DNA of 64,000 bases from Streptomyces sp. SAT1 (GTDB lineage: Bacteria; Actinomycetota; Actinomycetes; Streptomycetales; Streptomycetaceae): assembly GCF_001654495.1 (NCBI RefSeq), contig NZ_CP015849.1:3447501-3511500 (forward strand). The letters are read 5' to 3'. A model generated the notes under the pieces. The model saw only the letters and a program-made list of their open reading frames with translations. It searched no databases and was not told the DNA's origin. The position numbers and the translations under genes are program-made. Each line of letters begins with the position of its first letter. The first letter of the stretch is position 1. Below, piece after piece: positions 25,485-34,487 of this stretch.

Positions 25485-26084
25485 TCAGTGGACGCGGTAG
25501 ACGCGGCCCGTCTGGGCACCTTCGACGGAGCGTACGTAGGCCGTGGCCACGCGGGACACGGGGACGGCTTCCATGCCGGGGAAGAAGGGACCGTAGGCGG
25601 GGAGGGACTCCTCGACGACGGTGGGGCTCACGGCGTTGACGCGCTGGGGGGCGAGTTCGATCGCGGCGGCGCGGACGAAGGCGTCGACGGCGCCGTTCAC
25701 CGCCGAGGCCGCCGCCCCGGAGGCGATCGGCTCCTCGGAGAGGATGCCGCTGACCAGCGTGAAGGAGCCGGTCGGCGCGATGTGGCGCGTGCCCTGGCGG
25801 ACCAGTTCGATCTGGCTGAGCGCCTTGCCGCGGAAGGTCGCCGCGAAGTCCTCGGCGGTCAGGTCGGCCAGCGGCCCGAAGACCGCGTCGCCCGCCGCGA
25901 CCGCCACCGCGTCCAGCCGGCCGGTGCTCGCGTAGAGCCGGGCCACCGCCTCGGGGTCGGTGACGTCCGCCTTCACGTCGCCGCCCGAGCGGCCCACACC
26001 GATCACCTCGTGCCCGCGCTCCGCGAGTGCCCGGCGCACCGCGCCGCCCAGCGTGCCACCCGCGCCGACCAGCAGAATCCTCAC
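25485..26084 (-). CDS. short-chain dehydrogenase/reductase family protein (atypical active site)
   Basis: A 199-residue Rossmann protein with the NAD(P) loop MRILLVGAGGTLGGAV at its start and NAVSP near residue 150. In place of the usual Ser...YxxxK triad it reads ASGAAASAVNGAVDAFV, so the catalytic Tyr and Lys are absent, while Ser in LVSG is kept. Members with this NGAV signature exist in many bacteria; their reaction is unassigned. It is transcribed away from a LysR regulator across a 222-bp gap, a common arrangement for a regulator and its target. Confidence 0.85.
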   Translation of the reverse strand: MRILLVGAGGTLGGAVRRALAERGHEVIGVGRSGGDVKADVTDPEAVARLYASTGRLDAVAVAAGDAVFGPLADLTAEDFAATFRGKALSQIELVRQGTRHIAPTGSFTLVSGILSEEPIASGAAASAVNGAVDAFVRAAAIELAPQRVNAVSPTVVEESLPAYGPFFPGMEAVPVSRVATAYVRSVEGAQTGRVYRVH

Positions 26085-26107
26085 GACAAGCCACCGTCCT
26101 TCGTGCC

Positions 26108-26207
26108 AGAGAGATAGAAGAGAAGAGAGGTAGGGGGATAGGGAGATGGAGATGGGGAGATAGGGGGAGATAGGGGAGATAGAGATAGGGGGAGGTAGAG
26201 AGAGTGA
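26108..26207. repeat. purine-rich low-complexity tract
   Basis: About 100 bp of the plus strand contains only A, G and T, in loose repeats of GGGGAGATA and GAGATGG. It lies between the divergent SDR and LysR starts. The tract could form triplex or slipped structures and may vary in length between strains. Confidence 0.85.
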
Positions 26208-26306
26208 GCGAGAGGAGCAGCCCGGGGTGTCCGGGCCTCTTCGACGCTAGAGACTCCGGGTCCGGTCGCGCAAATGCCGTCTGGGCAGGGACTATGCTCC
26301 GCAGGC

Positions 26307-27176
26307 ATGAACGATGACGTGGAGCTGCGCCATCTGCGGGCCCTGGACGCGGTGGCCGCGGCCGGCACCGTCACGGCCGCCGCGGCCCGGCTGCACATGA
26401 CGCAGCCCGCGCTGTCCCGGACGATCGCCCAGCTGGAGGCGCGGGTCGGCGTCCGGCTGGTGGACCGTTCCTCGCGGCGTCTGGCGCTGACCTCGGCCGG
26501 GACGACGCTGCTCGGGCACGGGCGGGCGATCCTCGCGCACCTGGACTCCGCGCTCGCCGACACCCGGGCCGTCTCGCGGCCGCTGCGCCTCGGGTACACC
26601 TGCGCGGTGCTCGGGCAGCAGACCGTGCCGCTGCTGCGCTCCTGGCGGCGGGCCCATCCGCATGTGCCGCTCGACGTGGTCCGGCAGGACAACAGCACCG
26701 CGGGCCTGGCCACCGGCGACACCGATGTGGCGGTGCTGCGCACCGTTCCCGCCGATCCGCGCATCCGCACCGAGGCCCTCTACCGGGAGGACCGGGTCGC
26801 CGCGCTCCCCGACGACCATCCCCTCGCGGGCCGGGAGCGGGTGCGGCTGGCCGAGCTGACCGCGGACCCGGGCCTCCCGCTGGCGCTGTGGCCCGACGCC
26901 GGCACCGCCTCGCCGGAACTGTGGCCGCCGGAGCGGCGTCCGGCGGCCACGGTCGAGGTGGGCAACGTGGACGAGTGGCTGAACCTGATCGCCACCGGCG
27001 CCGCGTTCGGGCTCGGCGCGGCGGGCACGGCCGAGAGCCACGGCCATCCGGGGGTGCGCTTCGTCCCGGTCTCCGACGCGCCCGCCGCCACGGTCTATCT
27101 GGCCCGCCCCGCCCATCCGACCCACCCGCGCACGGAGGAGTTCCTGGCGGCGGTCCGGGACGTGGTGAGCGCCTGA
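26307..27176 (+). CDS. LysR-family transcriptional regulator
   Basis: A 289-residue regulator. The N-terminal winged helix reads MNDDVELRHLRALDAVAAAGTVTAAAARLHMTQPALSRTIAQLEARVG; the rest is a periplasmic-binding-protein-like effector domain (from LRLGYTCAVLGQQTVPLL). The ATG at 26307 matches the family start. It is divergent from the SDR gene, which it probably controls by binding the shared 222-bp region. The effector cannot be inferred. Confidence 0.93.
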   Translation: MNDDVELRHLRALDAVAAAGTVTAAAARLHMTQPALSRTIAQLEARVGVRLVDRSSRRLALTSAGTTLLGHGRAILAHLDSALADTRAVSRPLRLGYTCAVLGQQTVPLLRSWRRAHPHVPLDVVRQDNSTAGLATGDTDVAVLRTVPADPRIRTEALYREDRVAALPDDHPLAGRERVRLAELTADPGLPLALWPDAGTASPELWPPERRPAATVEVGNVDEWLNLIATGAAFGLGAAGTAESHGHPGVRFVPVSDAPAATVYLARPAHPTHPRTEEFLAAVRDVVSA

Positions 27177-27222
27177 GCACGGCAGGCCCCGGGAAGGGGT
27201 GACTGCCGGGACGCCCGGGTCC

Positions 27223-28362
27223 TCAGGAGGGGGAAACCGCCGCCGCCGGGGTGGTGCGGGCGGCGGGTGCCGGCTCGGTCTCGGCGGTGTCCGGCCGGGG
27301 GACGCGGTGCACGCGGTGGCGCGGCGCCGTGCGGCGGGGCGGGCGGGTCAGCGTGATCTGGCGTACGAGCTGCTGGAAGCAGGCCAGGGACGCCAGGCCC
27401 GGCAGGGCCGCCGCCGACATGTCGATGACCGTCCTGGGCGCCTGGATCACGCACAGGAGCATCGCGATGGACGAGAAGAGCAGCACCACGCACCAGGAGT
27501 GCACGGCCCGGCGGCGGTGCAGCGCGGCGCGCAGGACGGACAGGGACGCCACGAACCAGGGCCCGTAGACCAGCAGCGGCCACCAGGAGGCGATGCCGCC
27601 GTGCATCCGGGTCACGGCGACGATCCGCAGCGGGTCGTAGGCGACCATGCCGCCGAAGAAGCTCACCGCCGAGGCGGTCACCGCAGCGAGGGCCGCGATG
27701 ACATGGCTGGCGGCGCGGACGCCGCTCGGCCGCCTGCGCTGGCGCACCTTCCGGTGGCCGCGCGCGGCGTCCCGCAGGGGCGGCAGTTCCGCCGTGATCT
27801 CCTGGAGATTCTCCAACGGGGTGTTCCGGACGGTCCCGGAGGCTTTTTCCGTGCTTTCCGCACCGGACGCACTCGCCGCGCCCGCCGCACTCGCCATGTT
27901 TTCCGGATGGTCCGGGATCCCCGTACCGGCCGGAATTCCGTTGCCCGCCGGGGCCCTGGCCGTTTCCGGTACTCCCGCCGTTTCCGGTACTCCCGTGCTT
28001 TCCGGGGCTCCCGGGAATCCCGGGCTTTCCGTTCGTACGGCGTCTCCGGCGTCCTCCGTCGCCGCCGGAGCTCCGTTCGACCGGGTGCCGCCCCGCATCC
28101 ACTCGCCCCACTCGCCCTCCACGGGAGTGTGCGGCGGCGTCTGGTGCTCCATCGCGTCCTGGAGCATGAAAGCCAGTTCCTCGGCCGGGTCCCATGCCGA
28201 GTCCGGGGGCACCAGAGGGCCGAGGGGGCCGGAGAAGAACGCGGAGGGGGCCCGATGGCGACCGGTGCCGGTACGAGGGCGGGGTTCCGCAAAACCGTCC
28301 GACTCCGCGTAGGGATAATCAGCGGAATAGCCCGAGCGCCCGCCCATACGTTCGTCATACAT
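27223..28362 (-). CDS. DUF2637 membrane protein with long disordered N-terminus
   Basis: A 379-residue protein. The first ~200 residues are disordered, acidic, and carry short repeats (GVPETAGVPETA); then comes a basic patch (RKVRQRRRPSGVR) and four transmembrane segments from about residue 225 (VIAALAAVTASAVSFFGGMVAY, WWPLLVYGPWFVASLSVL, SWCVVLLFSSIAMLLCVI, LPGLASLACFQQLV), matching DUF2637. Related Spd-type membrane proteins occur on Streptomyces plasmids and in transfer clusters, but no role is proven here. It starts 12 nt after the stop of the gene at 28375. Confidence 0.75.
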   Translation of the reverse strand: MYDERMGGRSGYSADYPYAESDGFAEPRPRTGTGRHRAPSAFFSGPLGPLVPPDSAWDPAEELAFMLQDAMEHQTPPHTPVEGEWGEWMRGGTRSNGAPAATEDAGDAVRTESPGFPGAPESTGVPETAGVPETARAPAGNGIPAGTGIPDHPENMASAAGAASASGAESTEKASGTVRNTPLENLQEITAELPPLRDAARGHRKVRQRRRPSGVRAASHVIAALAAVTASAVSFFGGMVAYDPLRIVAVTRMHGGIASWWPLLVYGPWFVASLSVLRAALHRRRAVHSWCVVLLFSSIAMLLCVIQAPRTVIDMSAAALPGLASLACFQQLVRQITLTRPPRRTAPRHRVHRVPRPDTAETEPAPAARTTPAAAVSPS

Positions 28363-28374
28363 GCGGCGGCCCGG

Positions 28375-28686
28375 CTATTCGGATCGCGAGAAGACGGTCC
28401 GGCTCTCCGAGCCGACCCAGCGGCGGGCGAGATCGGCTTCGAGCGCGCTCATCGCGTCCAGGAACTCCCTCAGCAGCGACTCGGTCGCCTTGGGCGCGAC
28501 CGGGGCGACCGGCGGACCGCTCCTGTTCCTCCTGGCCAGAGTGGTGTGAGCGTCGGCCGTCAACTGCACGGGAGGGGCGGGCAGACGGGGGTCGGGACCC
28601 GACGTCACCGCGTGTGTGGCACTCGCGTCCTGACGCTCGCGGCCCACGAGCAGACCCAAGTACCCTTCCCTGGATGCCTTCGTCAT
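28375..28686 (-). CDS. hypothetical protein of the DUF2637 cluster
   Basis: A 103-residue soluble protein, MTKASREGYLGLLVGRERQ at the N-terminus, with a C-terminal amphipathic helix (ESLLREFLDAMSALEADLARRWVG). The frame opens earlier (28779), but those codons (ATA, CTA, AGG, TTT) are unlike Streptomyces coding DNA, so ATG 28686 is chosen. It lies 12 nt upstream of the DUF2637 gene and is probably cotranscribed. No family recognised. Confidence 0.6.
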   Translation of the reverse strand: MTKASREGYLGLLVGRERQDASATHAVTSGPDPRLPAPPVQLTADAHTTLARRNRSGPPVAPVAPKATESLLREFLDAMSALEADLARRWVGSESRTVFSRSE

Positions 28687-28783
28687 ATCCCACCTAACGC
28701 CACCCGACTTCCCCGGATGCGCGGCAAACGGGTGAAGGAATTCCCTGATTAGACCTATATGTGCGATCGGATGGTTCATCCGC

Positions 28784-29002
28784 TCACCCGACGAGATGGG
28801 CGTCGGGTGACGGCCCCTCGACGGCCGGGTCGCCCTCGGGCGTCCGGGTATTCTTCTTCAGTACGGCGACCATGAGCCTGCGGCGGCGCAATTCGTCGCT
28901 GTCGACCCGCCACATTCTGCACTGGTAGGGCGGTACGAGAATGGACCCGGCGGTGCAGAGGGAAGCACACGCGATCAGCGTCCAGAGAGTGGCGTTCCAC
29001 AT
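28784..29002 (-). CDS. small single-span membrane protein
   Basis: A 72-residue protein: an N-terminal hydrophobic segment (MWNATLWTLIACASLCTAGSIL) followed by a charged cytosolic tail (DSDELRRRRLMVAVLKKN). ATG at 29002 has CGGAG 8 nt upstream; the frame to 29047 is not needed. First of three same-strand genes (with 28375 and 27223). Function unknown. Confidence 0.6.
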   Translation of the reverse strand: MWNATLWTLIACASLCTAGSILVPPYQCRMWRVDSDELRRRRLMVAVLKKNTRTPEGDPAVEGPSPDAHLVG

Positions 29003-29146
29003 GATTTTTCTCCGTGGGCCAGGTGGCGCGACACCGGCATAACGCACCTGGAATATGCGAAGTTACGGAACACGAATAAAAAGGACCGGCCACTCGAATT
29101 GATCACCGCCGGTGCGGGCGGCCGTGCGGCGGGCGATCATCGGGAC

Positions 29147-29806
29147 ATGAACGTCACCCTGCACCTCGCCCAGGACCCGGACGCCGACGCCCTCCTCGGG
29201 CGCAGTCCGCTCGCCGCGCTGATCGGGATGCTGCTGGACCAGCAGATTCCGATGGAGTGGGCGTTCAAGGGACCGGAGACCATCGCCCGGCGGATGGGCA
29301 CCGACGATCTGGACGCGCACGAGATCGTGGCGTTCGATCCGGAGACCTTCGGCCGGCTGCTGTCGGACAAGCCGGCCGTGCACCGCTACCCCGGCTCGAT
29401 GGCCAAGCGGATCCAGCAGCTGTGCCAGTACCTCGTCGAGCACTACGACGGTGACCCCGAGGCCCTCTGGCGGGACGTGGACAGCGGGCCCGAGCTGCTG
29501 CGCCGCCTGGAGGCGCTGCCCGGCTTCGGCAAGCAGAAGGCGCAGATCTTCCTGGCGCTGCTCGGCAAGCAGCTCGGCGTCCGCCCCGAGGGGTGGCGGG
29601 AGGCCGCGGGTCCGTACGGCGAGGCGGAGTCCTTCCGGTCCGTCGCCGACATCACCGGACCCGAGTCACTGGCCAAGGTGCGGGCGCACAAGCAGGAGAT
29701 CAAGGCAGCCGCCAAGGCCGCGAAGACCACCGGGAAGGAGAAGGAGCGCCAGGAGGACGAGGGCGAGGACGAGAAGGAGAAGGAGACGAAGCCGACCGGG
29801 AAGTGA
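29147..29806 (+). CDS. HhH-GPD-type DNA glycosylase-like protein
   Basis: A 219-residue protein of the helix-hairpin-helix base-excision repair superfamily. The N-terminal part (LLGRSPLAALIGMLLDQQIPMEWAFKGP) and the hairpin LEALPGFGKQKAQIFLALLGKQ are clear. The Gly/Pro-Asp loop Asp typical of active glycosylases is not obvious after the hairpin, so activity is uncertain. The last ~40 residues are a Lys/Glu-rich tail. It is divergent from the 28784 operon. Confidence 0.85.
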   Translation: MNVTLHLAQDPDADALLGRSPLAALIGMLLDQQIPMEWAFKGPETIARRMGTDDLDAHEIVAFDPETFGRLLSDKPAVHRYPGSMAKRIQQLCQYLVEHYDGDPEALWRDVDSGPELLRRLEALPGFGKQKAQIFLALLGKQLGVRPEGWREAAGPYGEAESFRSVADITGPESLAKVRAHKQEIKAAAKAAKTTGKEKERQEDEGEDEKEKETKPTGK

Positions 29807-29956
29807 CCGGCTCGACCGACCGGCGCGGACCACGGACGGCGGTGCGGGCCACGGTCGTGCGGACCGCGGCGGCGCGGACCGCGGCAGTGCGGGCCGCCGT
29901 CACCCGAACGGCTCACAGCGGTGGCGGCCCGCCCGTGGCCGGTCCAAGCATGGACC

Positions 29957-30655
29957 ATGACCGAGCCACCGACCGTCGGCCCCGGCGGGCCGGGAGACGA
30001 CGACCGCCGCGTCCACGCGATGCGCGACCCCCGTACGACCACGGGGGCGCCCCATGCGTCAGCGCGCCCGGAAGGGCCCTACGAGCCCCCGCTGGAAGGG
30101 CCGCTCCACTTCCTGTCCCGGGCTGCCTGGCAGGCGGTCCTGGTGACCGGCGTGGCCGCCCTCGTCCTGGGCATCCTCGTCCTGCTCTGGCCGGGCGCCT
30201 CGCTCCTGGCCGCCGGGGTCCTCTTCGGCGTCTACCTCGTGGTCAGCGGGGTGCTCCAGCTGGTCTCCGCCTTCGGCACCCACAAGTCGACGGCCCTGCG
30301 CGTCCTGGCCTTCGCCAGCGGCGCGCTGTCGATCCTGCTGGGCCTGTTCTGCTTCCGCGGCGCCATGCAGTCGATCCTGCTGCTGGCCCTGTGGATCGGC
30401 ATCGGCTGGCTGATCCGCGGGATCACGCAGACGATCGCCGCGATCCACGACCGCACGGCACCGGCCCGCGGCTGGCAGATCTTCCTCGGCGTCCTCACCT
30501 TCATCGCCGGGATCGTCCTGATCGACTCCCCGCTGGAGTCGGTCGCGGTGCTCACCCTGATCGGCGGCTGGTGGCTGATCGTGGTCGGCGTGATGGAGAT
30601 CGTCACCGCCTTCCGCATCCGCGGGCACGCGCAGCAGGTACCCCGCACCGTCTGA
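29957..30655 (+). CDS. HdeD/DUF308-family membrane protein
   Basis: A 232-residue inner-membrane protein with a ~50-residue Pro-rich cytosolic start and six transmembrane segments from about residue 57 (AVLVTGVAALVLGILVLLWPG through LTLIGGWWLIVVGVMEIV). The WPG and GxxWLIxG signatures fit the DUF308/HdeD family, linked to acid or membrane stress in enterobacteria; the actinobacterial role is not known. ATG 29957 is chosen over the longer frame because it follows directly on the last non-conserved stretch. Confidence 0.8.
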   Translation: MTEPPTVGPGGPGDDDRRVHAMRDPRTTTGAPHASARPEGPYEPPLEGPLHFLSRAAWQAVLVTGVAALVLGILVLLWPGASLLAAGVLFGVYLVVSGVLQLVSAFGTHKSTALRVLAFASGALSILLGLFCFRGAMQSILLLALWIGIGWLIRGITQTIAAIHDRTAPARGWQIFLGVLTFIAGIVLIDSPLESVAVLTLIGGWWLIVVGVMEIVTAFRIRGHAQQVPRTV

Positions 30656-30770
30656 GCGGTGTCGGGCGGACGGACCGAGCGTCGAGGACATCGGCGCCCG
30701 GTCCGCCGTCGACTGTGCGGGTCGCGGTTCCGGCGCCGGCGTACGGGCCCCGATGCAGCGGTTCAGCGGT

Positions 30771-32399
30771 TCAGCGCCTTCTGCGGGCCGTGCCGAAGAG
30801 GGAGCGGGTGATCTCCCGGCCGAGCTGGGTGCCCACCGACCGGGCCAGGGACCGGAAGACGCCACTGCCCACGACCTGCTCGATGACCGAGGGCTCCTCC
30901 CCGGCGTCCCGGCCCCGGCCGCCGCGCGGGCGCTCCGGTTCCCGCCCCGGGGACGGAGCCGGCTGCGCTGCCCCCGTCTCCGCCGCCTGAGCGGCCCGAG
31001 CTGCCTGAGCCGCCGTCAGCTTCTCGTACGCCGATTCCCGGTCCACAGCCTGTGCATAACGTGCGTGGAGCGGGGATTCCCGTACCGCACGGTCCAGGTC
31101 CGGCCCGGCGACCGGGCCCATCAGGGACTCGGGCGCCCGCAGCCGGGTGGCCGCCACCGGGGTCGGCGCGCCGCTCTCGCCGAGCACCGTCACCACCGCC
31201 TCCCCGATGCCGAGCCCGGTCAGGACCTCCTCCAGGTCGTACGCCGAGTCCGGGAAGGTCCGCACCGTCGCCCGCAGGGCCTTCTGGTCGTCGGGGGTGA
31301 AGGCGCGCAGCGCGTGCTGGACGCGGTTGCCGAGCTGGCCGAGGACGTCGGCGGGCACGTCCTTGGGGGTCTGGGTCACGAAGAAGACGCCGACGCCCTT
31401 GGAGCGGATGAGCCGCACGGTCTGCGTGACCGACTCCAGGAACGCCTTGGAGGCGCCGTTGAACAGCAGGTGCGCCTCGTCGAAGAAGAACACCAGCTCG
31501 GGCTTGTCCACGTCGCCGACCTCCGGCAGATCGTGGAAGAGGTCGGCGAGCAGCCACATCAGGAACGTCGAGAAGAGCCGCGGCCGGTCCTGCACGGCGG
31601 GGAGTTCGAGGACGGAGACGATGCCCCGCCCGTCGTCGGTCCTGCGCAGGAACTCGCTGGTGTCGAACTCCGGTTCGCCGAAGAAGTCCGCCATGCCCTG
31701 CGCCTCGAAGGCGGTGAGGGAGCGCAGGATCACTCCCGCCGTGGCGGTCGACAGGCCCCCGATGCCGCGCAGTTCCTGCTTGCCCTCCTCCGAGGTCAGG
31801 AAGGCGACGACCGCCCTGAGGTCCTTGAGGTCGATCAGCTCCAGGCCCTTGGTGTCGGCGTAGTGGAAGATCAGGCCGAGCGACTGCTCCTGGGTCTGAT
31901 TGAGTTCGAGCACCTTGGACAGCAGGACCGGGCCGAAACTGGTGACGGTCGCGCGCACCGGTACGCCGTGGCCCATGCCGCCGAGCGCGTAGAACTCGGC
32001 GGGGAAACCGGCCGGTGCCCAGTCCTGGCCCACCTCGGCGGCCCGCGCGCCGATCCGGTCGCCGGGCACGCCGGGCGCCGAGATGCCGGACAGGTCGCCC
32101 TTGACGTCGGCCAGGAAGACCGGCACGCCCTGCGCCGAGAGCTGTTCGGCGACGAGTTGGAGCGTCTTGGTCTTGCCGGTGCCGGTGGCGCCCGCGACCA
32201 GGCCGTGGCGGTTGAGCATCGGCAGCGGGACCCGGATCCGGGCGCCGGGCAGGCAGCGGCCGTCCCAGAGGAGGGCGCCCAGGTCGAGGGCGGGGCCGGC
32301 GAAGGCGTATCCGGAGGCGATCCGACCGACCTCGGGCGGCATCCGGGTGTCGTCCCCCGGCGGCTTCGGCGCACCGGGCGCCGTCTCGCTGTCGCTCAT
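30771..32399 (-). CDS. HerA-like helicase/ATPase (DUF853 family)
   Basis: A 542-residue FtsK/HerA-type ATPase. Walker A is GATGTGKT (70-77); Walker B is LVFFFDEAHLLF; conserved stretches VPVFLADVKGDLSG, GVGVFFVTQTPKDVP and DQKALRATVRTFP define DUF853. In archaea HerA works with NurA in end resection; bacterial DUF853 proteins lack a fixed role. The C-terminal ~100 residues are Ala/Arg-rich, ending ITRSLFGTARRRR. Start at ATG 32399 (AGGGGC site) rather than 32447. Divergent from the 32516 gene. Confidence 0.88.
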   Translation of the reverse strand: MSDSETAPGAPKPPGDDTRMPPEVGRIASGYAFAGPALDLGALLWDGRCLPGARIRVPLPMLNRHGLVAGATGTGKTKTLQLVAEQLSAQGVPVFLADVKGDLSGISAPGVPGDRIGARAAEVGQDWAPAGFPAEFYALGGMGHGVPVRATVTSFGPVLLSKVLELNQTQEQSLGLIFHYADTKGLELIDLKDLRAVVAFLTSEEGKQELRGIGGLSTATAGVILRSLTAFEAQGMADFFGEPEFDTSEFLRRTDDGRGIVSVLELPAVQDRPRLFSTFLMWLLADLFHDLPEVGDVDKPELVFFFDEAHLLFNGASKAFLESVTQTVRLIRSKGVGVFFVTQTPKDVPADVLGQLGNRVQHALRAFTPDDQKALRATVRTFPDSAYDLEEVLTGLGIGEAVVTVLGESGAPTPVAATRLRAPESLMGPVAGPDLDRAVRESPLHARYAQAVDRESAYEKLTAAQAARAAQAAETGAAQPAPSPGREPERPRGGRGRDAGEEPSVIEQVVGSGVFRSLARSVGTQLGREITRSLFGTARRRR

Positions 32400-32515
32400 C
32401 TCAAGCCCCTGTTCAGCCCCGGTTACCGATTCGCCCGGGTTTGCCATGGCTTTTCCAGCGTCGCACTGCGCTGCCGAGGCTGCGCCCGGAAGCTCCGGGC
32501 CGGTAGGCTTTCCGT

Positions 32516-32812
32516 GTGATCTTCAAGCGCATCGGAAACGGCCGGCCGTACCCCGACCACGGCCGGGAAAGCACCCGGCAGTGGGCGGACGTCGCGCCGC
32601 GCCCGGTCCGCCTCGATCAGCTCGTGACGACCAAGCAGCAGCTCGACCTGGAGACCCTCCTGGCGGAGGACTCGACCTTCTACGGCGACCTCTTCGCGCA
32701 CGTCGTGAAGTGGCAGGGCGACCTGTATCTGGAGGACGGGCTGCACCGCGCGGTGCGGGCGGCGCTCCAGCAGCGCCAGGTCCTGCACGCGCGCGTGCTC
32801 GAACTGGGCTGA
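32516..32812 (+). CDS. conserved actinobacterial small protein, VapB-annotated family
   Basis: A 98-residue soluble protein starting GTG ATC TTC AAG (VIFKRIGNGRPYPDHGR) and very strongly conserved in Streptomyces, including TTKQQLDLETLLAEDSTFYGDLFAHVVKWQGDLYLEDG. Relatives are often labelled VapB-like antitoxins, but no toxin gene is adjacent, so that label is doubtful. It lies upstream of a LytR_C protein gene and divergent from the HerA-like gene. Confidence 0.75.
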   Translation: MIFKRIGNGRPYPDHGRESTRQWADVAPRPVRLDQLVTTKQQLDLETLLAEDSTFYGDLFAHVVKWQGDLYLEDGLHRAVRAALQQRQVLHARVLELG

Positions 32813-32946
32813 CCCCGGCCCGGCCCCGCACCGGCCCCTGGGCCCGGACGGCCCTCCGGCATCGGTTTGGACCTTTCGGGTTCTCCTGGGCGATATCGGA
32901 TGATCATCTGGTAGGAATCGCCGCCCCGGCGCACTACGCTGCGCCC

Positions 32947-33600
32947 ATGAGCATGCTGACTCCCCCCGGCATGGGCGGGAAGTACCGGATCACCGGGAAC
33001 AAGTACCCGCGGATGCGCCGGCCCCGGCGACACGGCAGGCTCGTGTCCGCGGTCGCCGCCTCCGTCGTCGTGCTCGGAGTGGCCGGCTGGGGCACGTTGC
33101 AGCTCATCGACGTCTTCACGGGCGGCGGCGACAAGGCGGCGGCGGCCGGCGGCGGGACGCACTGCGCGACCGGCACGGCGGCCCGGACGGGCCCCTCCCC
33201 CACGACCACGGCCCGCGCGCTGCCCGAACCGGGCGGGATCACGGTCAACGTCCTCAACGCCACCCCGCGCGGCGGACTGGCCAAGCAGACCGCCGACGAG
33301 CTGAAGAAGCGCGGCTTCCGCATCGGCAAGGTGGGCAACGCGCCCAAGGAGTACGACAAGAAGGTCAAGGGTGCCGGGACGCTGCTCGGCGCCGCACCGG
33401 CCCTCGACGGCTCGCTTCCGGTGCTCGGCACCCAGCTCCCGGGGGCCGAGAGCCGTACCGACACGCGCAAGGGCGCCGACGTCGACCTGATCATCGGCGA
33501 CGCGTTCAAGCAACTGGCGCCGCAGCAGGCCGCCGAGAAGGCGCTGACCGCCCTGGCCGCGCCCCGGCCGACACCGGGCGCCTCGCAGAAGAGCTGCTGA
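32947..33600 (+). CDS. LytR C-terminal-domain membrane protein
   Basis: A 217-residue protein with a basic N-terminus (MRRPRRHGRL), one transmembrane anchor at about residues 34-56 (VSAVAASVVVLGVAGWGTLQLI) and an extracytoplasmic LytR_C domain (about 97-200) beginning ITVNVLNATPRGGLAKQTADELKKRGF. LytR_C domains accompany cell-wall polymer ligases but here there is no catalytic LCP domain. It probably follows the 32516 gene after a 134-nt gap. Confidence 0.85.
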   Translation: MSMLTPPGMGGKYRITGNKYPRMRRPRRHGRLVSAVAASVVVLGVAGWGTLQLIDVFTGGGDKAAAAGGGTHCATGTAARTGPSPTTTARALPEPGGITVNVLNATPRGGLAKQTADELKKRGFRIGKVGNAPKEYDKKVKGAGTLLGAAPALDGSLPVLGTQLPGAESRTDTRKGADVDLIIGDAFKQLAPQQAAEKALTALAAPRPTPGASQKSC

Positions 33601-33719
33601 GGCCGGGAGCCGCCACCGCCGCCTCGCTCGGCCCGGCCTCCTCGCCGGACCGGCCGCCTCGCCGGACATCTGAGCCCGCCCCGGCGGGCGCCCCGTCGTC
33701 CTGGCCGAGCCCTCCCGAC

Positions 33720-33836
33720 GTACCGGCGAACCGGCGAACCCGCGAACCGGCGAACCCGCCGACCAAGACGACGGCGTCGTCCGGCCGGAGGGGGTGCCTT
33801 CGGCCGGAGGGGGGGTGCCTTCGGCCGGAGGGCGGG
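33720..33836. repeat. short tandem repeats between convergent genes
   Basis: Two arrays: GGCGAACC-type units (about 33722-33762, five loose copies) and three copies of CGGCCGGAGG spaced by GGGTGCCTT (33781-33832). They lie between the convergent LytR_C and upp genes; no gene is in the 251-bp gap (33601-33851). Confidence 0.7.
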
Positions 33837-33851
33837 ACCGGCAGCGGGGTC

Positions 33852-34487
33852 CTACTCGGCCGCCCCGTACATCCGGTCGCCCGCGTCGCCCAGGCCCGGG
33901 ATGATGTAGCCCTGCTCGTTCAGGTGTTCGTCGACCGACGCGGTCACGACGGTCACCGGGGTGCCCGCGAGGTCGCGCTCCATGACCGCGACGCCCTCGG
34001 GGGCGGCCAGCAGCACCACCGCGGTCACATCGTCGGCGCCCCGCTTGATCAGCTCCTGGATCGCGGCGACCAGCGTGCCGCCGGTGGCGAGCATCGGGTC
34101 GAGGACGTACACCTGACGGCCGGAGAGGTCCTCCGGCATCCGGGTGGCGTACGTGGACGCCTGGAGCGTCTCCTCGTTGCGGATCATGCCGAGGAAGCCC
34201 ACCTCGGCGGTGGGCAGCAGCCGCACCATGCCGTCCAGCATGCCGAGCCCGGCGCGCAGGATCGGCACCACCAGCGGGCGCGGGTGGGAGAGCTTGACGC
34301 CGGTGGTCCGCGCGACCGGTGTGGCGATGTCGACCTGCTCGGTCCGCACGTCCCGGGTCGCCTCGTAGGCGAGCAGGGTGACGAGCTCGTCGGCCAGCCG
34401 GCGGAAGGTCGCGGAGTCGGTGCGCCTATCGCGCAGCGTGGTGAGCTTGTGGGCGACCAGGGGGTGGTCGACGACGTGGAGACGCAT
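33852..34487 (-). CDS. upp: uracil phosphoribosyltransferase
   Basis: Salvages uracil to UMP with PRPP. The 211-residue protein starts [20 protein letters not shown] and contains the family motifs [15 protein letters not shown], the PRPP loop [16 protein letters not shown], and the C-terminal uracil-binding [13 protein letters not shown]. No ribosome-binding site precedes the ATG, while a TACTGT hexamer ends 6 nt before it, so the message may be leaderless. The long open frame upstream is rejected as non-coding. Confidence 0.96.
   Translation of the reverse strand: MRLHVVDHPLVAHKLTTLRDRRTDSATFRRLADELVTLLAYEATRDVRTEQVDIATPVARTTGVKLSHPRPLVVPILRAGLGMLDGMVRLLPTAEVGFLGMIRNEETLQASTYATRMPEDLSGRQVYVLDPMLATGGTLVAAIQELIKRGADDVTAVVLLAAPEGVAVMERDLAGTPVTVVTASVDEHLNEQGYIIPGLGDAGDRMYGAAE

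Noticed and set aside
32516..32812. Toxin-antitoxin module call for the small conserved gene
   Set aside because: No toxin-like gene adjoins it; the VapB name appears to be inherited annotation.
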